Positions 7,558 to 15,205 of a DNA stretch of 64,000 nucleotides are shown in pieces. Source of the DNA: Nocardia amamiensis. Lineage in GTDB: Bacteria; Actinomycetota; Actinomycetes; Mycobacteriales; Mycobacteriaceae. Both the position numbers and the translations under genes were made by a program. The notes under the pieces were generated by a model that was given only the letters and a program-made list of their open reading frames with translations, made no database searches and was not told the origin of the DNA. The stretch covers positions 124,001-188,000 of the forward strand of contig NZ_JADLQX010000016.1 of the NCBI RefSeq assembly GCF_015477605.1. The letters are read 5' to 3'. Position 1 is the stretch's first letter; each line of letters opens with the position of its first letter.

Positions 7558-8257
7558 CTAGGCAAGTCCCCGAGCGACGCACCGGTAGTCCGCGCTCGGC
7601 CATGGCCGCCAGCAAGCCTTGCCCGCGGCGCGCGCCGAGGGCGGAATCGGCCCGCGCGAGATCCGGTACGTAAGTCGAAGCGCCCGTGATGGACTCGACG
7701 ACAAGTGACCAGAACCTGCGGCGGCTCAGGCCGGAGCAGCGCACCAGGTTCTCCTGGACGACCGTCAACGCGGACTCACAGCGGTGCGCGAGCCAGACGT
7801 ACATCGCCTCCGCGCAGGGCAGGGCGACCACGCCCGGTTCGCCCGCCAGCGGATCGCCGTCCAGCACGCGAATAGTGGTGTCCGACAAACCCGCCCAGTC
7901 GATGCCGCCGTCATTGTCGGTGTGGATCCAGAGGTTCTCCAGGCCGGGATCCCACGCCCGCCCCTCCGCCACGAGCAGCGCGACCACTCGCCCCGCGATC
8001 GCGTGGATCAGCGCTGTGGCAACCACTTCCGCGGCGATCCCGGCGCTGATCATCTCCGCCGCGTGACGCCGGTACATGAGTTCGACGCGGCCCTCGCGCA
8101 CGCCGTCCGAGAGTCGCCACCAGCGCCGCTTGCCCTGCTCGGCCATCGCTGCCACGGCGTAGACCCGCGGATGCTCCGGTTGCAGCGCGCGGAGCCGGGC
8201 ACAGGTGCGCCCGAACGCCACCGTCGGTCGATGGGGCGTGGTGATGAGCTCGGTCAT
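7550..8257 (-). CDS. FhuF-like siderophore/iron reductase domain protein lacking the Fe-S motif
   Basis: 235-residue protein resembling the actinobacterial FhuF-type ferric-siderophore reductase family: 'LAHRCESALTVVQENLVRC' and 'GLSRRRFWSLVVESITGAS' match the middle of these proteins. Family members end in a CC-x10-C-x2-C cluster that binds [2Fe-2S]; here the protein stops at 'VRRSGTCLVR' with a single Cys, so the cluster site is missing or truncated. The start at 8257 has a perfect AAGGAGG. It is divergent from the FecCD importer across an IdeR box, which argues for a role in iron release. The 3' end runs into a second iron box, suggesting a deletion at that point. Confidence 0.7.
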   Translation of the reverse strand: MTELITTPHRPTVAFGRTCARLRALQPEHPRVYAVAAMAEQGKRRWWRLSDGVREGRVELMYRRHAAEMISAGIAAEVVATALIHAIAGRVVALLVAEGRAWDPGLENLWIHTDNDGGIDWAGLSDTTIRVLDGDPLAGEPGVVALPCAEAMYVWLAHRCESALTVVQENLVRCSGLSRRRFWSLVVESITGASTYVPDLARADSALGARRGQGLLAAMAERGLPVRRSGTCLVR

Positions 8258-8322
8258 CGAACCTCCTTGGGGGTCGGCTCTGTCGCCACGGACATTCGGC
8301 CGTGCGGTGTCGATAGCGAAAG

Positions 8323-8341
8323 ATAGGTTAGGCTTACCAGA
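8323..8341. promoter_or_regulatory. IdeR-type iron box between the FhuF-like gene and the FecCD operon
   Basis: ATAGGTTAGGCTTACCAGA matches the IdeR consensus at 16 of 19 positions. It lies 66 bases before the start of the minus-strand FhuF-like gene and 41 bases before the GTG of the plus-strand permease gene, so one site can control both divergent units in response to iron. Confidence 0.8.
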
Positions 8342-8381
8342 CTTAGCAACCGTATCGCCGATTCAGGAGCAGTTCGTCGCC

Positions 8382-9428
8382 GTGACCTCCCTTGCCACCG
8401 TGAGGCGGCGTCGTCTTTCCGGGCTCCTGGCCGCCACCGCACTGCTGCTGCTCGCCGTGGTGGCCGGTATCGCGGTCGGCGCACGCTCGCTCGCGCCGGG
8501 AACCGTGTACGACGCCGTCCACCATGCACTCAGCTGTCCAGGCGGACCTTTCACCTGCGCGGCCGGTTCGACCGAAGAACAGATCGTGCGCGGCCTGCGT
8601 CTTCCGCGCACCGCACTCGCGCTGGTCTGCGGGGCGGCGCTGGGCATCGCGGGCGCGCTCATCCAGGGCTACACCCGCAACCCGCTCGCCGACGCCGGGT
8701 TGCTCGGCCTGAACGCGGGCGCGGCCTTCCTCGCGGCACTGAGCGTGTACCTGTTCTCGTTCAGCGCACCGGAGCAGTACATCTGGTTCGCGTTCGCCGG
8801 AGCGCTGCTCGCCGGGCTGGTGGTGTTCGGGGCCTCGGCCGTCGGCGGCGGGAAGGCGAGCCCGCTGAGCCTGGTGCTCGCGGGCGCGGCGGTGACCGCG
8901 TTCCTGCAGGCCATGACCAACGCCGTCGTGCTGTTCGACGCCACCGCCCTGGACACCTACCGGTTCTGGGTGGTCGGCACGGTCGCGGGCCGCGACGCCG
9001 CGGTGTTCTGGCAGGTGCTGCCGTTTCTGGCGGCCGGCATGGTGCTCGCTGTAGTGGCGGCGCCGGGACTGAATCTGATCGGCCTCGGCGACGAGGTCGC
9101 GCGCGGGCTCGGGGTGCACGTCGGCCGCAGCCGCGCACTGGGATTGGCGGCCGTGGTGCTGCTGGCGGGCGCGGCGACCGCGGCGGTGGGGCCGATCGCG
9201 TTCCTCGGCCTCGCAGTCCCACATCTCGCGCGGATGGTCACCGGGCCGGACTATCGCTGGCTGATTCCATATTCCGGACTCTTCGGCGCGTTGCTGCTGC
9301 TGATCGCCGACATCCTCGGCCGTCTGGTGGCCCGGCCCGGCGAGCTGGAGGTCGGTGTGATGCTCGCCGTGCTCGGAGCGCCGTTCTTCCTCGCGTTCGT
9401 CCGGCGCCGGAAGCTGACGAGCCTGTGA
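8382..9428 (+). CDS. FecCD-family iron-siderophore ABC permease (first)
   Basis: Polytopic inner-membrane permease, 348 residues with about nine to ten hydrophobic segments. Family motifs are 'RLPRTALALVCGAALGIAG', 'IQGYTRNPLADAGLLGLNA' and 'GPIAFLGLAVPHLARMVTG' (coupling region to the ATPase). A longer frame reaches back to 8205 but would run through the iron box and promoter; GTG at 8382 follows AGGAG (8365-8369) and gives the normal family length. It overlaps the second permease by four bases (GTGA), so the three transporter genes are coupled. Confidence 0.93.
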   Translation: MTSLATVRRRRLSGLLAATALLLLAVVAGIAVGARSLAPGTVYDAVHHALSCPGGPFTCAAGSTEEQIVRGLRLPRTALALVCGAALGIAGALIQGYTRNPLADAGLLGLNAGAAFLAALSVYLFSFSAPEQYIWFAFAGALLAGLVVFGASAVGGGKASPLSLVLAGAAVTAFLQAMTNAVVLFDATALDTYRFWVVGTVAGRDAAVFWQVLPFLAAGMVLAVVAAPGLNLIGLGDEVARGLGVHVGRSRALGLAAVVLLAGAATAAVGPIAFLGLAVPHLARMVTGPDYRWLIPYSGLFGALLLLIADILGRLVARPGELEVGVMLAVLGAPFFLAFVRRRKLTSL

Positions 9429-10567
9429 CAATTTCATTGCCCGCAAACGCTGGTACAGCCGAAGATGGTGGTCCTGTGACGCTTTCGCTACGAACCATGA
9501 CCGCACGTCCGGCCCTGCGCGTCGGCCCGGTGTCGATGGTGTTGCGCCCGACGATGGTTCTGACTGTCGCGGCGCTCGCCGCGATCGCGTTCGGATTGCT
9601 GTGCCTCGACATCGCGGTCGGCGAGTCACACCTGCCGCTCGGGCGCGTGCTGGAGGTGCTGGCCGGAGGCGGCACCAAGGCGCAGCGGTTCATCGTGCTG
9701 GAGTCCCGGCTGCCGCGCGCGCTCACCGCGCTGGTGGTCGGTCTCGCGCTCGGCCTCGCGGGCGCGATCACGCAGTCCATCCTGCACAACCCGCTGGCCG
9801 CGCCGGACATGCTCGGCATCACCTCGGGTGCGAGCCTGGGCGCGGTCGGCGTGCTCGTCGTCGGCGGCGGCGCGAGCACCGGACTGGCCGCCTCGGTGGG
9901 CGCGCCCGTGGCCGCGCTGGCGGGCGGCCTGCTCACCGCGGTGGCCGTCTACCTGCTCGCCTGGGGTCGCGACCGCACCGGCGCGCACGGCGCCACCGGA
10001 TTGCGGCTGGTGCTGATCGGCGTCGGCGTGAACGCACTGCTGCTGGCGGCCATCAGCTCGCTGCTGACCCGAGCCACGCTTGCCGATGCCCAGCGCGCGC
10101 AGCTGTGGCTCAACGGATCACTGAACTCGGCCGACGCAGCGAATCTGGCGCCGACGGCCATCGCGGTGGTCGTCGTCGCCGTCCTGGCCCTCGGGTCCGC
10201 ACGCACGCTCGCCGCCCTGCGCCTCGGTGCGGAGACCACGCGTGGGCTCGGCGTGCGAATCCAGACCCAGCAGGCGGTGCTGATCGGCGCGGCCGTGGTC
10301 GCCGCGTCTCTCGCCACGGCCGCCGCCGGGCCGGTCGGCTTCGTCGCCCTCACCGCGCCGCAGATCGCCCGCCGCCTGTTGCGCACCCCCGGTGAACCGC
10401 TCGTCGGCGCAGCCTTGATCGGCGCGATCCTGGTGATAGGCGCGGATGTCGCGTCGCGCACCCTGTTCCCGGCCGATCTGCCGGTCGGTGTCGTGACCGC
10501 GGCGTTCGGCGGTCCGTTCCTGCTGTATCTGCTCGTGCGTATGAACCGGAAGGCCACGCTGTCATGA
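9425..10567 (+). CDS. FecCD-family iron-siderophore ABC permease (second)
   Basis: Second permease half of a BtuC/FepG-type importer, about 380 residues. Signatures include 'RLPRALTALVVGLALGLAG', 'ITQSILHNPLAAPDMLGIT' and 'GPVGFVALTAPQIARRLL'. The first 40 residues are a variable cytoplasmic extension before the first membrane helix; GTG at 9476 is an alternative start. It overlaps the preceding gene by GTGA and the following ATPase gene by ATGA. The two permeases form a heterodimeric channel. Confidence 0.93.
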   Translation: MTISLPANAGTAEDGGPVTLSLRTMTARPALRVGPVSMVLRPTMVLTVAALAAIAFGLLCLDIAVGESHLPLGRVLEVLAGGGTKAQRFIVLESRLPRALTALVVGLALGLAGAITQSILHNPLAAPDMLGITSGASLGAVGVLVVGGGASTGLAASVGAPVAALAGGLLTAVAVYLLAWGRDRTGAHGATGLRLVLIGVGVNALLLAAISSLLTRATLADAQRAQLWLNGSLNSADAANLAPTAIAVVVVAVLALGSARTLAALRLGAETTRGLGVRIQTQQAVLIGAAVVAASLATAAAGPVGFVALTAPQIARRLLRTPGEPLVGAALIGAILVIGADVASRTLFPADLPVGVVTAAFGGPFLLYLLVRMNRKATLS

Positions 10568-11448
10568 CGATCGCGGACACCACCCCCGATACCTCGGCGC
10601 GGGCCGACGCACCGGAGCACCGGCTCGGCGCGGACGACGTCACCCTCGGCTACGGCGAACGGATGATCGTCGAGGGTCTGAGCCTCGACATCGCACCGGG
10701 TGTGATCACCACGGTGATCGGGCCGAACGGCTGTGGAAAGTCCACGCTGCTGCGCTCGCTCGGCCGCCTGCTGCGGCCACGGGAAGGCCGAGTGCTGTTG
10801 GACGGCAAGGCCATTTCGACGATGCGGACCAAGGACGTGGCCCGCGTGATCGGCATCCTTCCTCAATCGCCGGTCGCCCCGGAGGGACTCACCGTCGCCG
10901 ATCTCGTCGCACGCGGACGCCACCCGCACCAGTCCTGGTTCCGGCAGTGGTCGGCCGCGGACGAAACCGAGGTGACGACCGCGCTGGAGCAAACCGGAAT
11001 CGCCGACCTGGCCGACCGCGCGCTGGACGAACTGTCCGGCGGACAGCGCCAGCGCGCCTGGATCTCCATGGCGCTGGCCCAGGGCACCGACATCCTGCTG
11101 CTCGACGAGCCGACCACCTACCTGGATCTGGCGCATTCGATCGAGGTGCTCGACCTGGTCGACCGGCTGCACGCCGACCTGGGACGCACCGTCGTCATGG
11201 TGCTGCACGATCTGAACCTCGCGATCCGCTACAGCGATCAGCTGGTGGTCATGCACGGCGGACGCGTCGTCGCCGGCGGCGCCCCGGCCGAGGTGATATC
11301 CGTCGAGCTGCTGCGCGAGGTCTTCGAGCTGGACGCCGCCGTGCTCGAGGACCCGGTTTCGGGCCGGCCGATGATCGTGCCGATCGGCGCCAGGCATGTG
11401 CGCGGCAAGGCGGGCGGGCCGGAGGCCCCGCCGAACCGGCGGCTATGA
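10564..11448 (+). CDS. Iron-siderophore ABC transporter ATPase
   Basis: Cytosolic ATPase of the FecE/FepC type, 294 residues. Walker A 'GPNGCGKST' lies near residue 57, the signature 'ELSGGQRQRAWISMALAQG' near 157, Walker B 'ILLLDEPTTYLDLAHS' near 177 and the switch His in 'VVMVLHDLNLAIRYSD'. It energises the two FecCD permeases and is the last gene of the iron-controlled operon. No periplasmic binding-protein gene lies within the window, so the ferri-siderophore receptor must be encoded elsewhere. Confidence 0.95.
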   Translation: MTIADTTPDTSARADAPEHRLGADDVTLGYGERMIVEGLSLDIAPGVITTVIGPNGCGKSTLLRSLGRLLRPREGRVLLDGKAISTMRTKDVARVIGILPQSPVAPEGLTVADLVARGRHPHQSWFRQWSAADETEVTTALEQTGIADLADRALDELSGGQRQRAWISMALAQGTDILLLDEPTTYLDLAHSIEVLDLVDRLHADLGRTVVMVLHDLNLAIRYSDQLVVMHGGRVVAGGAPAEVISVELLREVFELDAAVLEDPVSGRPMIVPIGARHVRGKAGGPEAPPNRRL

Positions 11449-11475
11449 GAAATGCCACACCAGCTACTCCATAGT

Positions 11476-11492
11476 TACGACACCCTGTAGTA
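11476..11492. promoter_or_regulatory. Putative BlaI operator upstream of the blaI-type gene
   Basis: TACGACA-CCC-TGTAGTA is an interrupted inverted repeat (six of seven arm positions match) carrying the TACA/TGTA core typical of BlaI/MecI operators. It lies 35 bases upstream of the BlaI-family start, in keeping with autoregulation. A -10 TAAGAT (11515-11520) places the transcript start at or next to the ATG at 11527, so the mRNA may be leaderless. Confidence 0.5.
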
Positions 11493-11526
11493 CGCATCCT
11501 CGTCGTTGAGTACCTAAGATTGTGGA

Positions 11527-11922
11527 ATGGCAGGTCTTGGTGAACTCGAGAAAGCGGTCATGGACCAGTTGTGGTCGGCCGACGAACCACAGACGGTGCG
11601 GCAGGTGCACGAGGCGCTCGCCGCACGCCGTGAGCTCGCGTACACCACGGTGATGACCGTGCTGCAACGCCTGGCGAAGAAGAACCTGGTGGTACAGCGG
11701 CGCGACGACCGCGCGCACCGCTATGCGCCGGTGCATACCCGCGACGAGCTGGTGGCCAGTCTGATGGTCGACGCGCTGCAACAGGCCGACGCGGCGGGCA
11801 GTCGCGCCGCCGCGCTGGTGCACTTCGTGGAGCAGGTCGGCAAGGACGAGGCTGCCGCCTTGCGCGAAGCACTCGCTAAGCTCGAAGCAACCGAAGAGGA
11901 CTCGGCACCGCCGCCGCAGTAG
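11527..11922 (+). CDS. blaI: BlaI/MecI/CopY-family transcriptional repressor
   Basis: 131-residue winged-helix repressor. 'LGELEKAVMDQLWSADEPQ' and 'LAYTTVMTVLQRLAKKNLV' are the DNA-binding helices, followed by 'VVQRRDDRAHRYAPVHTRD' (the wing and the proteolysis-sensitive region). Family members repress beta-lactamase and respiratory genes and are cleaved after a membrane protease senses a signal. The protease-like gene follows 43 bases downstream, giving the classic BlaI-BlaR1-like pair. The pair occupies the same neighbourhood as Rv1846c-Rv1845c of M. tuberculosis. Confidence 0.92.
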   Translation: MAGLGELEKAVMDQLWSADEPQTVRQVHEALAARRELAYTTVMTVLQRLAKKNLVVQRRDDRAHRYAPVHTRDELVASLMVDALQQADAAGSRAAALVHFVEQVGKDEAAALREALAKLEATEEDSAPPPQ

Positions 11923-11965
11923 ACTCCTCGGGCGCCCTGGCCCCACAACGCAGTGAGCTGAGTCG

Positions 11966-12904
11966 ATGAACGCAACCGCGCCGGTCTTCGCCGGACTCGC
12001 ATTGCTTCTCGCGGGGCCTGCCCCGGCCTTGCTCAGCCGGGCGACCTGGACCTACCGGACGCCCCGCGCAGCGCTCGTGCTCTGGCAGGCCATCGCGCTC
12101 GCCGCCGTGCTCAGCGCGTTCGGCTCCGGATTGGCCATCGCCGCCGAGCTGCTCGTGCCCGGCCCGGACGGTCGCCCCACCACCTCGCCGACGCGCGAGA
12201 TCGACGCCCTCGGTCTGCCGCTGTGGTCGGCGTACGTGTTCGTGTTCGCGCTCACGCTGTTGATCGGCGCGCGACTGATCTACGCGATCATCCGGGTCGG
12301 CGTGCACACCCGCAGGCGGCGGGCACGCCACCGGATGCTCGTCGACCTGCTCGACCAGAGCGGTCCACAGCGGCGAGCGGCCGACATCCGGGTCCTGGCC
12401 GCCCCCGAGCCGATCGCCTATTGCCTGCCCGGCCTGCGCCAGCGCGTGGTGCTCAGCGAAGGCACCCTGACCAAGCTCCCCGACGCCGAGATCACCGCCA
12501 TCGTCAGCCATGAGCGTTCGCACCTGCGCGCCAGGCACGATCTGGTGCTGGAGGCGTTCACCGCCGTGCACGAGGCGTTCCCCCGCGTGGTGCGCAGCAA
12601 GGCGGCGCTCGGCTCGGTGAAACTGCTCATCGAACTGCTCGCCGACGATTCCGCCGTCAAGGTCACCGGCCCCAAGCCGCTGGCCCGCGCCCTCGTCGCG
12701 TGCGCGAAGTCCACCGCGCCGCAAGGCGCGCTCGCCGCGGGCGGACCCACCACGCTCATCCGCATCCAGCGGCTCAGCGAGCGGATCGGCGACGTGCGCA
12801 TCGCCACCGCCGCCTATCTCGGCTCCGCCGCCATCCTGGTGGTGCCGACGCTGGCTGTGGCCGTCCCATGGCTCGTGGAGCTGAGTCGGCTGTTCCACGG
12901 CTGA
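11966..12904 (+). CDS. M56-family membrane metallopeptidase (BlaR1-like, sensorless)
   Basis: 312-residue membrane protease. Hydrophobic segments lie at about residues 1-20, 35-55, 85-110 and 285-310. The zinc motif HExxH is present in 'VSHERSHLRARHDLVLEAF' near residue 180. It lacks the extracytoplasmic penicillin-binding sensor domain of staphylococcal BlaR1, as do the mycobacterial homologues. It probably cleaves or otherwise inactivates the adjacent BlaI repressor. Confidence 0.9.
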   Translation: MNATAPVFAGLALLLAGPAPALLSRATWTYRTPRAALVLWQAIALAAVLSAFGSGLAIAAELLVPGPDGRPTTSPTREIDALGLPLWSAYVFVFALTLLIGARLIYAIIRVGVHTRRRRARHRMLVDLLDQSGPQRRAADIRVLAAPEPIAYCLPGLRQRVVLSEGTLTKLPDAEITAIVSHERSHLRARHDLVLEAFTAVHEAFPRVVRSKAALGSVKLLIELLADDSAVKVTGPKPLARALVACAKSTAPQGALAAGGPTTLIRIQRLSERIGDVRIATAAYLGSAAILVVPTLAVAVPWLVELSRLFHG

Positions 12905-13080
12905 CACCCGGCCGTATCCTGGACACTCGGCCCGGCTTTCCGGTCGGCCGCACCTCTCTCGGCTTCTGGCGCGTCATCGCCGCGCCGCAGCGCGGTGAAC
13001 CGCACCGTGCACCGCTCTCGATCCCACCGAACAGCGCGTTCCGCGTGAACGCGCTGTGCGACGAAAGGCACCCCCACCTC

Positions 13081-14712
13081 GTGACCCCCTCGACCACCGT
13101 CGCCGTGGCGCCCACCGTGACCTTCGCGGACCTGGGCCTGCCCGCCGTGCTCGTGCAGGCACTGCGGCGCGACGGCATCGAGACGCCGTTCCCGATCCAG
13201 GCCGCCACACTGCCGGACGTCTTGGCCGCCAAGGACGTGCTCGGCCGCGGCCCGACCGGTTCCGGCAAGACCCTGGCCTTCGGCCTCCCGATGCTCACCC
13301 GCCTGGCGGGCGCACCGGCCAAGCCGGGCAGGCCGCGCGGACTCGTGCTGGTGCCGACCCGCGAACTGGCCGCGCAGATCGAGCGCGCGCTCGACGAACC
13401 GGCGCTCGCGCTCGGCCTGCGCGTGGCCTCGGTGGTCGGCGGCGCACCGATCAAACGCCAGGCCGACCGGCTCGCCCGCGGTGTCGACCTGCTCATCGCC
13501 ACACCGGGACGGCTCGCCGACCTGATCGCGCAAGGGTCCGCCGACCTGTCCGACGTGGTGATCACCGCGCTGGACGAGGCCGACCACATGGCCGACATGG
13601 GCTTTCTGCCGCAGGTGACCAAGCTGCTGGATCGGACGCCACGCGACGGCCAGCGCCTGCTGTTCTCCGCCACACTGGACGGCGAGGTGGACAAGCTGGT
13701 CAAGCGCTACCTGCGCGCGCCGGTCACGCACTCCACCGCGCCGCCGTCGGCGTCGGTCGCCACGATGTCGCACCACCTGCTGTACGTGCGCGACAAGGTA
13801 GCCAAACGAGCGGTCGCCACCGAGATCGCCGGGCGGGACGGGCTGACCATCATGTTCGTTCGCACCAAACACGGCGCCGACCGGCTCGCCAAACAATTGC
13901 GCGGCGCGGGCATCGCCGCGGGCGCGCTGCACGGCGGCAAGGCGCAGAACAACCGGACCCGCACCCTCGCCGCGTTCGCCGACGGCTCGGTGCCCGTGCT
14001 GGTCACCACCGACGTCGCCGCGCGCGGCATCCACGTCGATGGAATCTCCCTCGTCGTGCACGTCGATCCGCCCGCCGAGCCGAAGGCCTACCTGCATCGG
14101 GCCGGGCGCACCGCCCGCGCGGGCGAGGACGGCGTGGTGGTCACGCTGGTGATGGATGACGAGCGCCGGGAAGTCGAGGCGATGGCCCGCAAGGCCGGGG
14201 TCGAGGTCGACGGGGTCGAGGTCCGTCCAGGCGACCGCACCCTGATCACGATCACCGGTGCGCGCCGCCCGTCCGGCGTTCCGGTCGCCGCGCCCACCGC
14301 GCCCGCGTCGACGCCGGTCACGGACACGCCGAAACCGGCGCGCAGGAAGCCGGGGCGGCGCGCAGAACCGAGCGCAGCCGGCGGCCACGGCACCGGTGCG
14401 GCGGCACAGTCCGGTCGCTCCGGGAAGACGCCCGCAACGGGAACGCCGAAGTCCGCACGACGGCAGCCGGGACGGCGCGGGGAACCGGCCGTAGCGAACG
14501 GCCGTGGGACGAGTGCGGCAACACACTCCGGGAGTCGCCGTGGGACGACGCCTGCGCCGGAAACGCAGAAGTCCCCACGGCAACCGGCACGGCGCGGAGA
14601 ACCGAGCGCAGCCGGCGGCCACGGCACGGGTGCGGCGACATCGTCGGGTCGCTCCGCGAAGACGCCCCGCCGCAACCACAGGAAGGCGCCGAACATCGAC
14701 CGGCGCCAATAG
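13081..14712 (+). CDS. DEAD-box RNA helicase with repetitive basic tail
   Basis: 543-residue ATP-dependent RNA helicase. Motifs in order: Q motif 'TPFPIQAATLP', Walker A 'PTGSGKT', Ia 'PTRELAAQIE', 'TPGRLADL', DEAD in 'ALDEADHMADMGF', 'SATLDG', and motif VI 'HRAGRTARAG'. The conserved core ends near residue 390. The remaining 150 residues are a Pro/Arg/Gly/Thr-rich tail built from three to four imperfect units that contain 'PxRRGEPSAAGGHGTGAA', probably an RNA-binding extension. GTG at 13081 is chosen because an upstream open stretch (from 12905) shows no helicase sequence. The tail DNA is duplicated beyond the stop codon. Confidence 0.93.
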   Translation: MTPSTTVAVAPTVTFADLGLPAVLVQALRRDGIETPFPIQAATLPDVLAAKDVLGRGPTGSGKTLAFGLPMLTRLAGAPAKPGRPRGLVLVPTRELAAQIERALDEPALALGLRVASVVGGAPIKRQADRLARGVDLLIATPGRLADLIAQGSADLSDVVITALDEADHMADMGFLPQVTKLLDRTPRDGQRLLFSATLDGEVDKLVKRYLRAPVTHSTAPPSASVATMSHHLLYVRDKVAKRAVATEIAGRDGLTIMFVRTKHGADRLAKQLRGAGIAAGALHGGKAQNNRTRTLAAFADGSVPVLVTTDVAARGIHVDGISLVVHVDPPAEPKAYLHRAGRTARAGEDGVVVTLVMDDERREVEAMARKAGVEVDGVEVRPGDRTLITITGARRPSGVPVAAPTAPASTPVTDTPKPARRKPGRRAEPSAAGGHGTGAAAQSGRSGKTPATGTPKSARRQPGRRGEPAVANGRGTSAATHSGSRRGTTPAPETQKSPRQPARRGEPSAAGGHGTGAATSSGRSAKTPRRNHRKAPNIDRRQ

Positions 14713-14740
14713 CGTCGCCCACGCGCGGCGACACCGTCGA
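14669..14740 (+). repeat. Direct repeat, copy A (helicase 3' end)
   Basis: This stretch covers the last codons and stop of the helicase gene and about 30 bases beyond. It is nearly identical to 14995-15066, including GGCGCCAATAGCGTCGCCCA. The two copies bracket a thiolase gene fragment and differ at only about ten positions. Confidence 0.8.
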
Positions 14741-14771
14741 GTCACCGCGAAGACCCCCGCGCACACGAATA

Positions 14772-14999
14772 CGGCGGCCGCCGCCTACGACCGCAGTTTC
14801 TTCGACTGCCTGATCACGCCGTTCCTGGGCCTGACCCGCGACGACAACCTGCGGCCGAACTCCACGGTCAACAAAGCTGGCCACCCTGAAGCCGGCCTTC
14901 GGGGTGAAGGCAGGCGGCGCGACCATGACCGCGGGCAACTCCACTCCGCTGACCGACGGCGCGTCGGCCGTGCTGCTGTCGAGCGAGGAGTGGGCCGCA
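14772..14999 (+). pseudogene. Frameshifted internal fragment of an acetyl-CoA acyltransferase (thiolase)
   Basis: In one frame the sequence reads 'FFDCLITPFLGLTRDDNLRP' and 'NSTVNK'. After an extra A in the run at 14873-14875 it continues in the next frame as 'KLATLKPAFGVKAGGATMTA' and 'GNSTPLTDGASAVLLSSEEW'. Both halves match the middle of FadI/FadA-type thiolases, where this segment precedes the catalytic His and Cys loops. No start, no 5' third and no 3' end are present, so it is a dead fragment. It sits between two direct repeats derived from the helicase tail. Confidence 0.85.
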
Positions 15000-15066
15000 A
15001 CCACACGACGGCGCCGAACATCGCTCGGCGCCAATAGCGTCGCCCAGGCGCAGCGACACCGTCGAG
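14995..15066 (+). repeat. Direct repeat, copy B
   Basis: Second copy of the 14669-14740 repeat; it still encodes a degenerate version of the helicase C-terminus ('APNIARRQ' against 'APNIDRRQ') followed by the same TAG. Downstream to about 15115 a third, weaker resemblance to the helicase tail follows, and the rest of the 493-base gap to 15206 holds nothing else I recognise. Confidence 0.8.
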
Positions 15067-15205
15067 CCGCTCTGCGAAGACCCCTTGCCGCAGCCCCTGG
15101 ACGGCGCCGACGGCCTCCGATGACACGGCAGCGCGAACACGGCGACGCGCCGCGCGATCTCAGCAGCCGACGCCGCGTAGCAATCGCGGAGCACACTGAT
15201 CGGTC

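Noticed and set aside
8343-9629. 428-codon minus-strand frame opposite the FecCD permease
   Set aside because: Shadow of a membrane-protein gene with Gln/Arg/His-rich composition and no family.
12814-14766. 650-codon minus-strand frame across the helicase gene
   Set aside because: Arg/Ala/Gly-rich shadow of the helicase reading frame.
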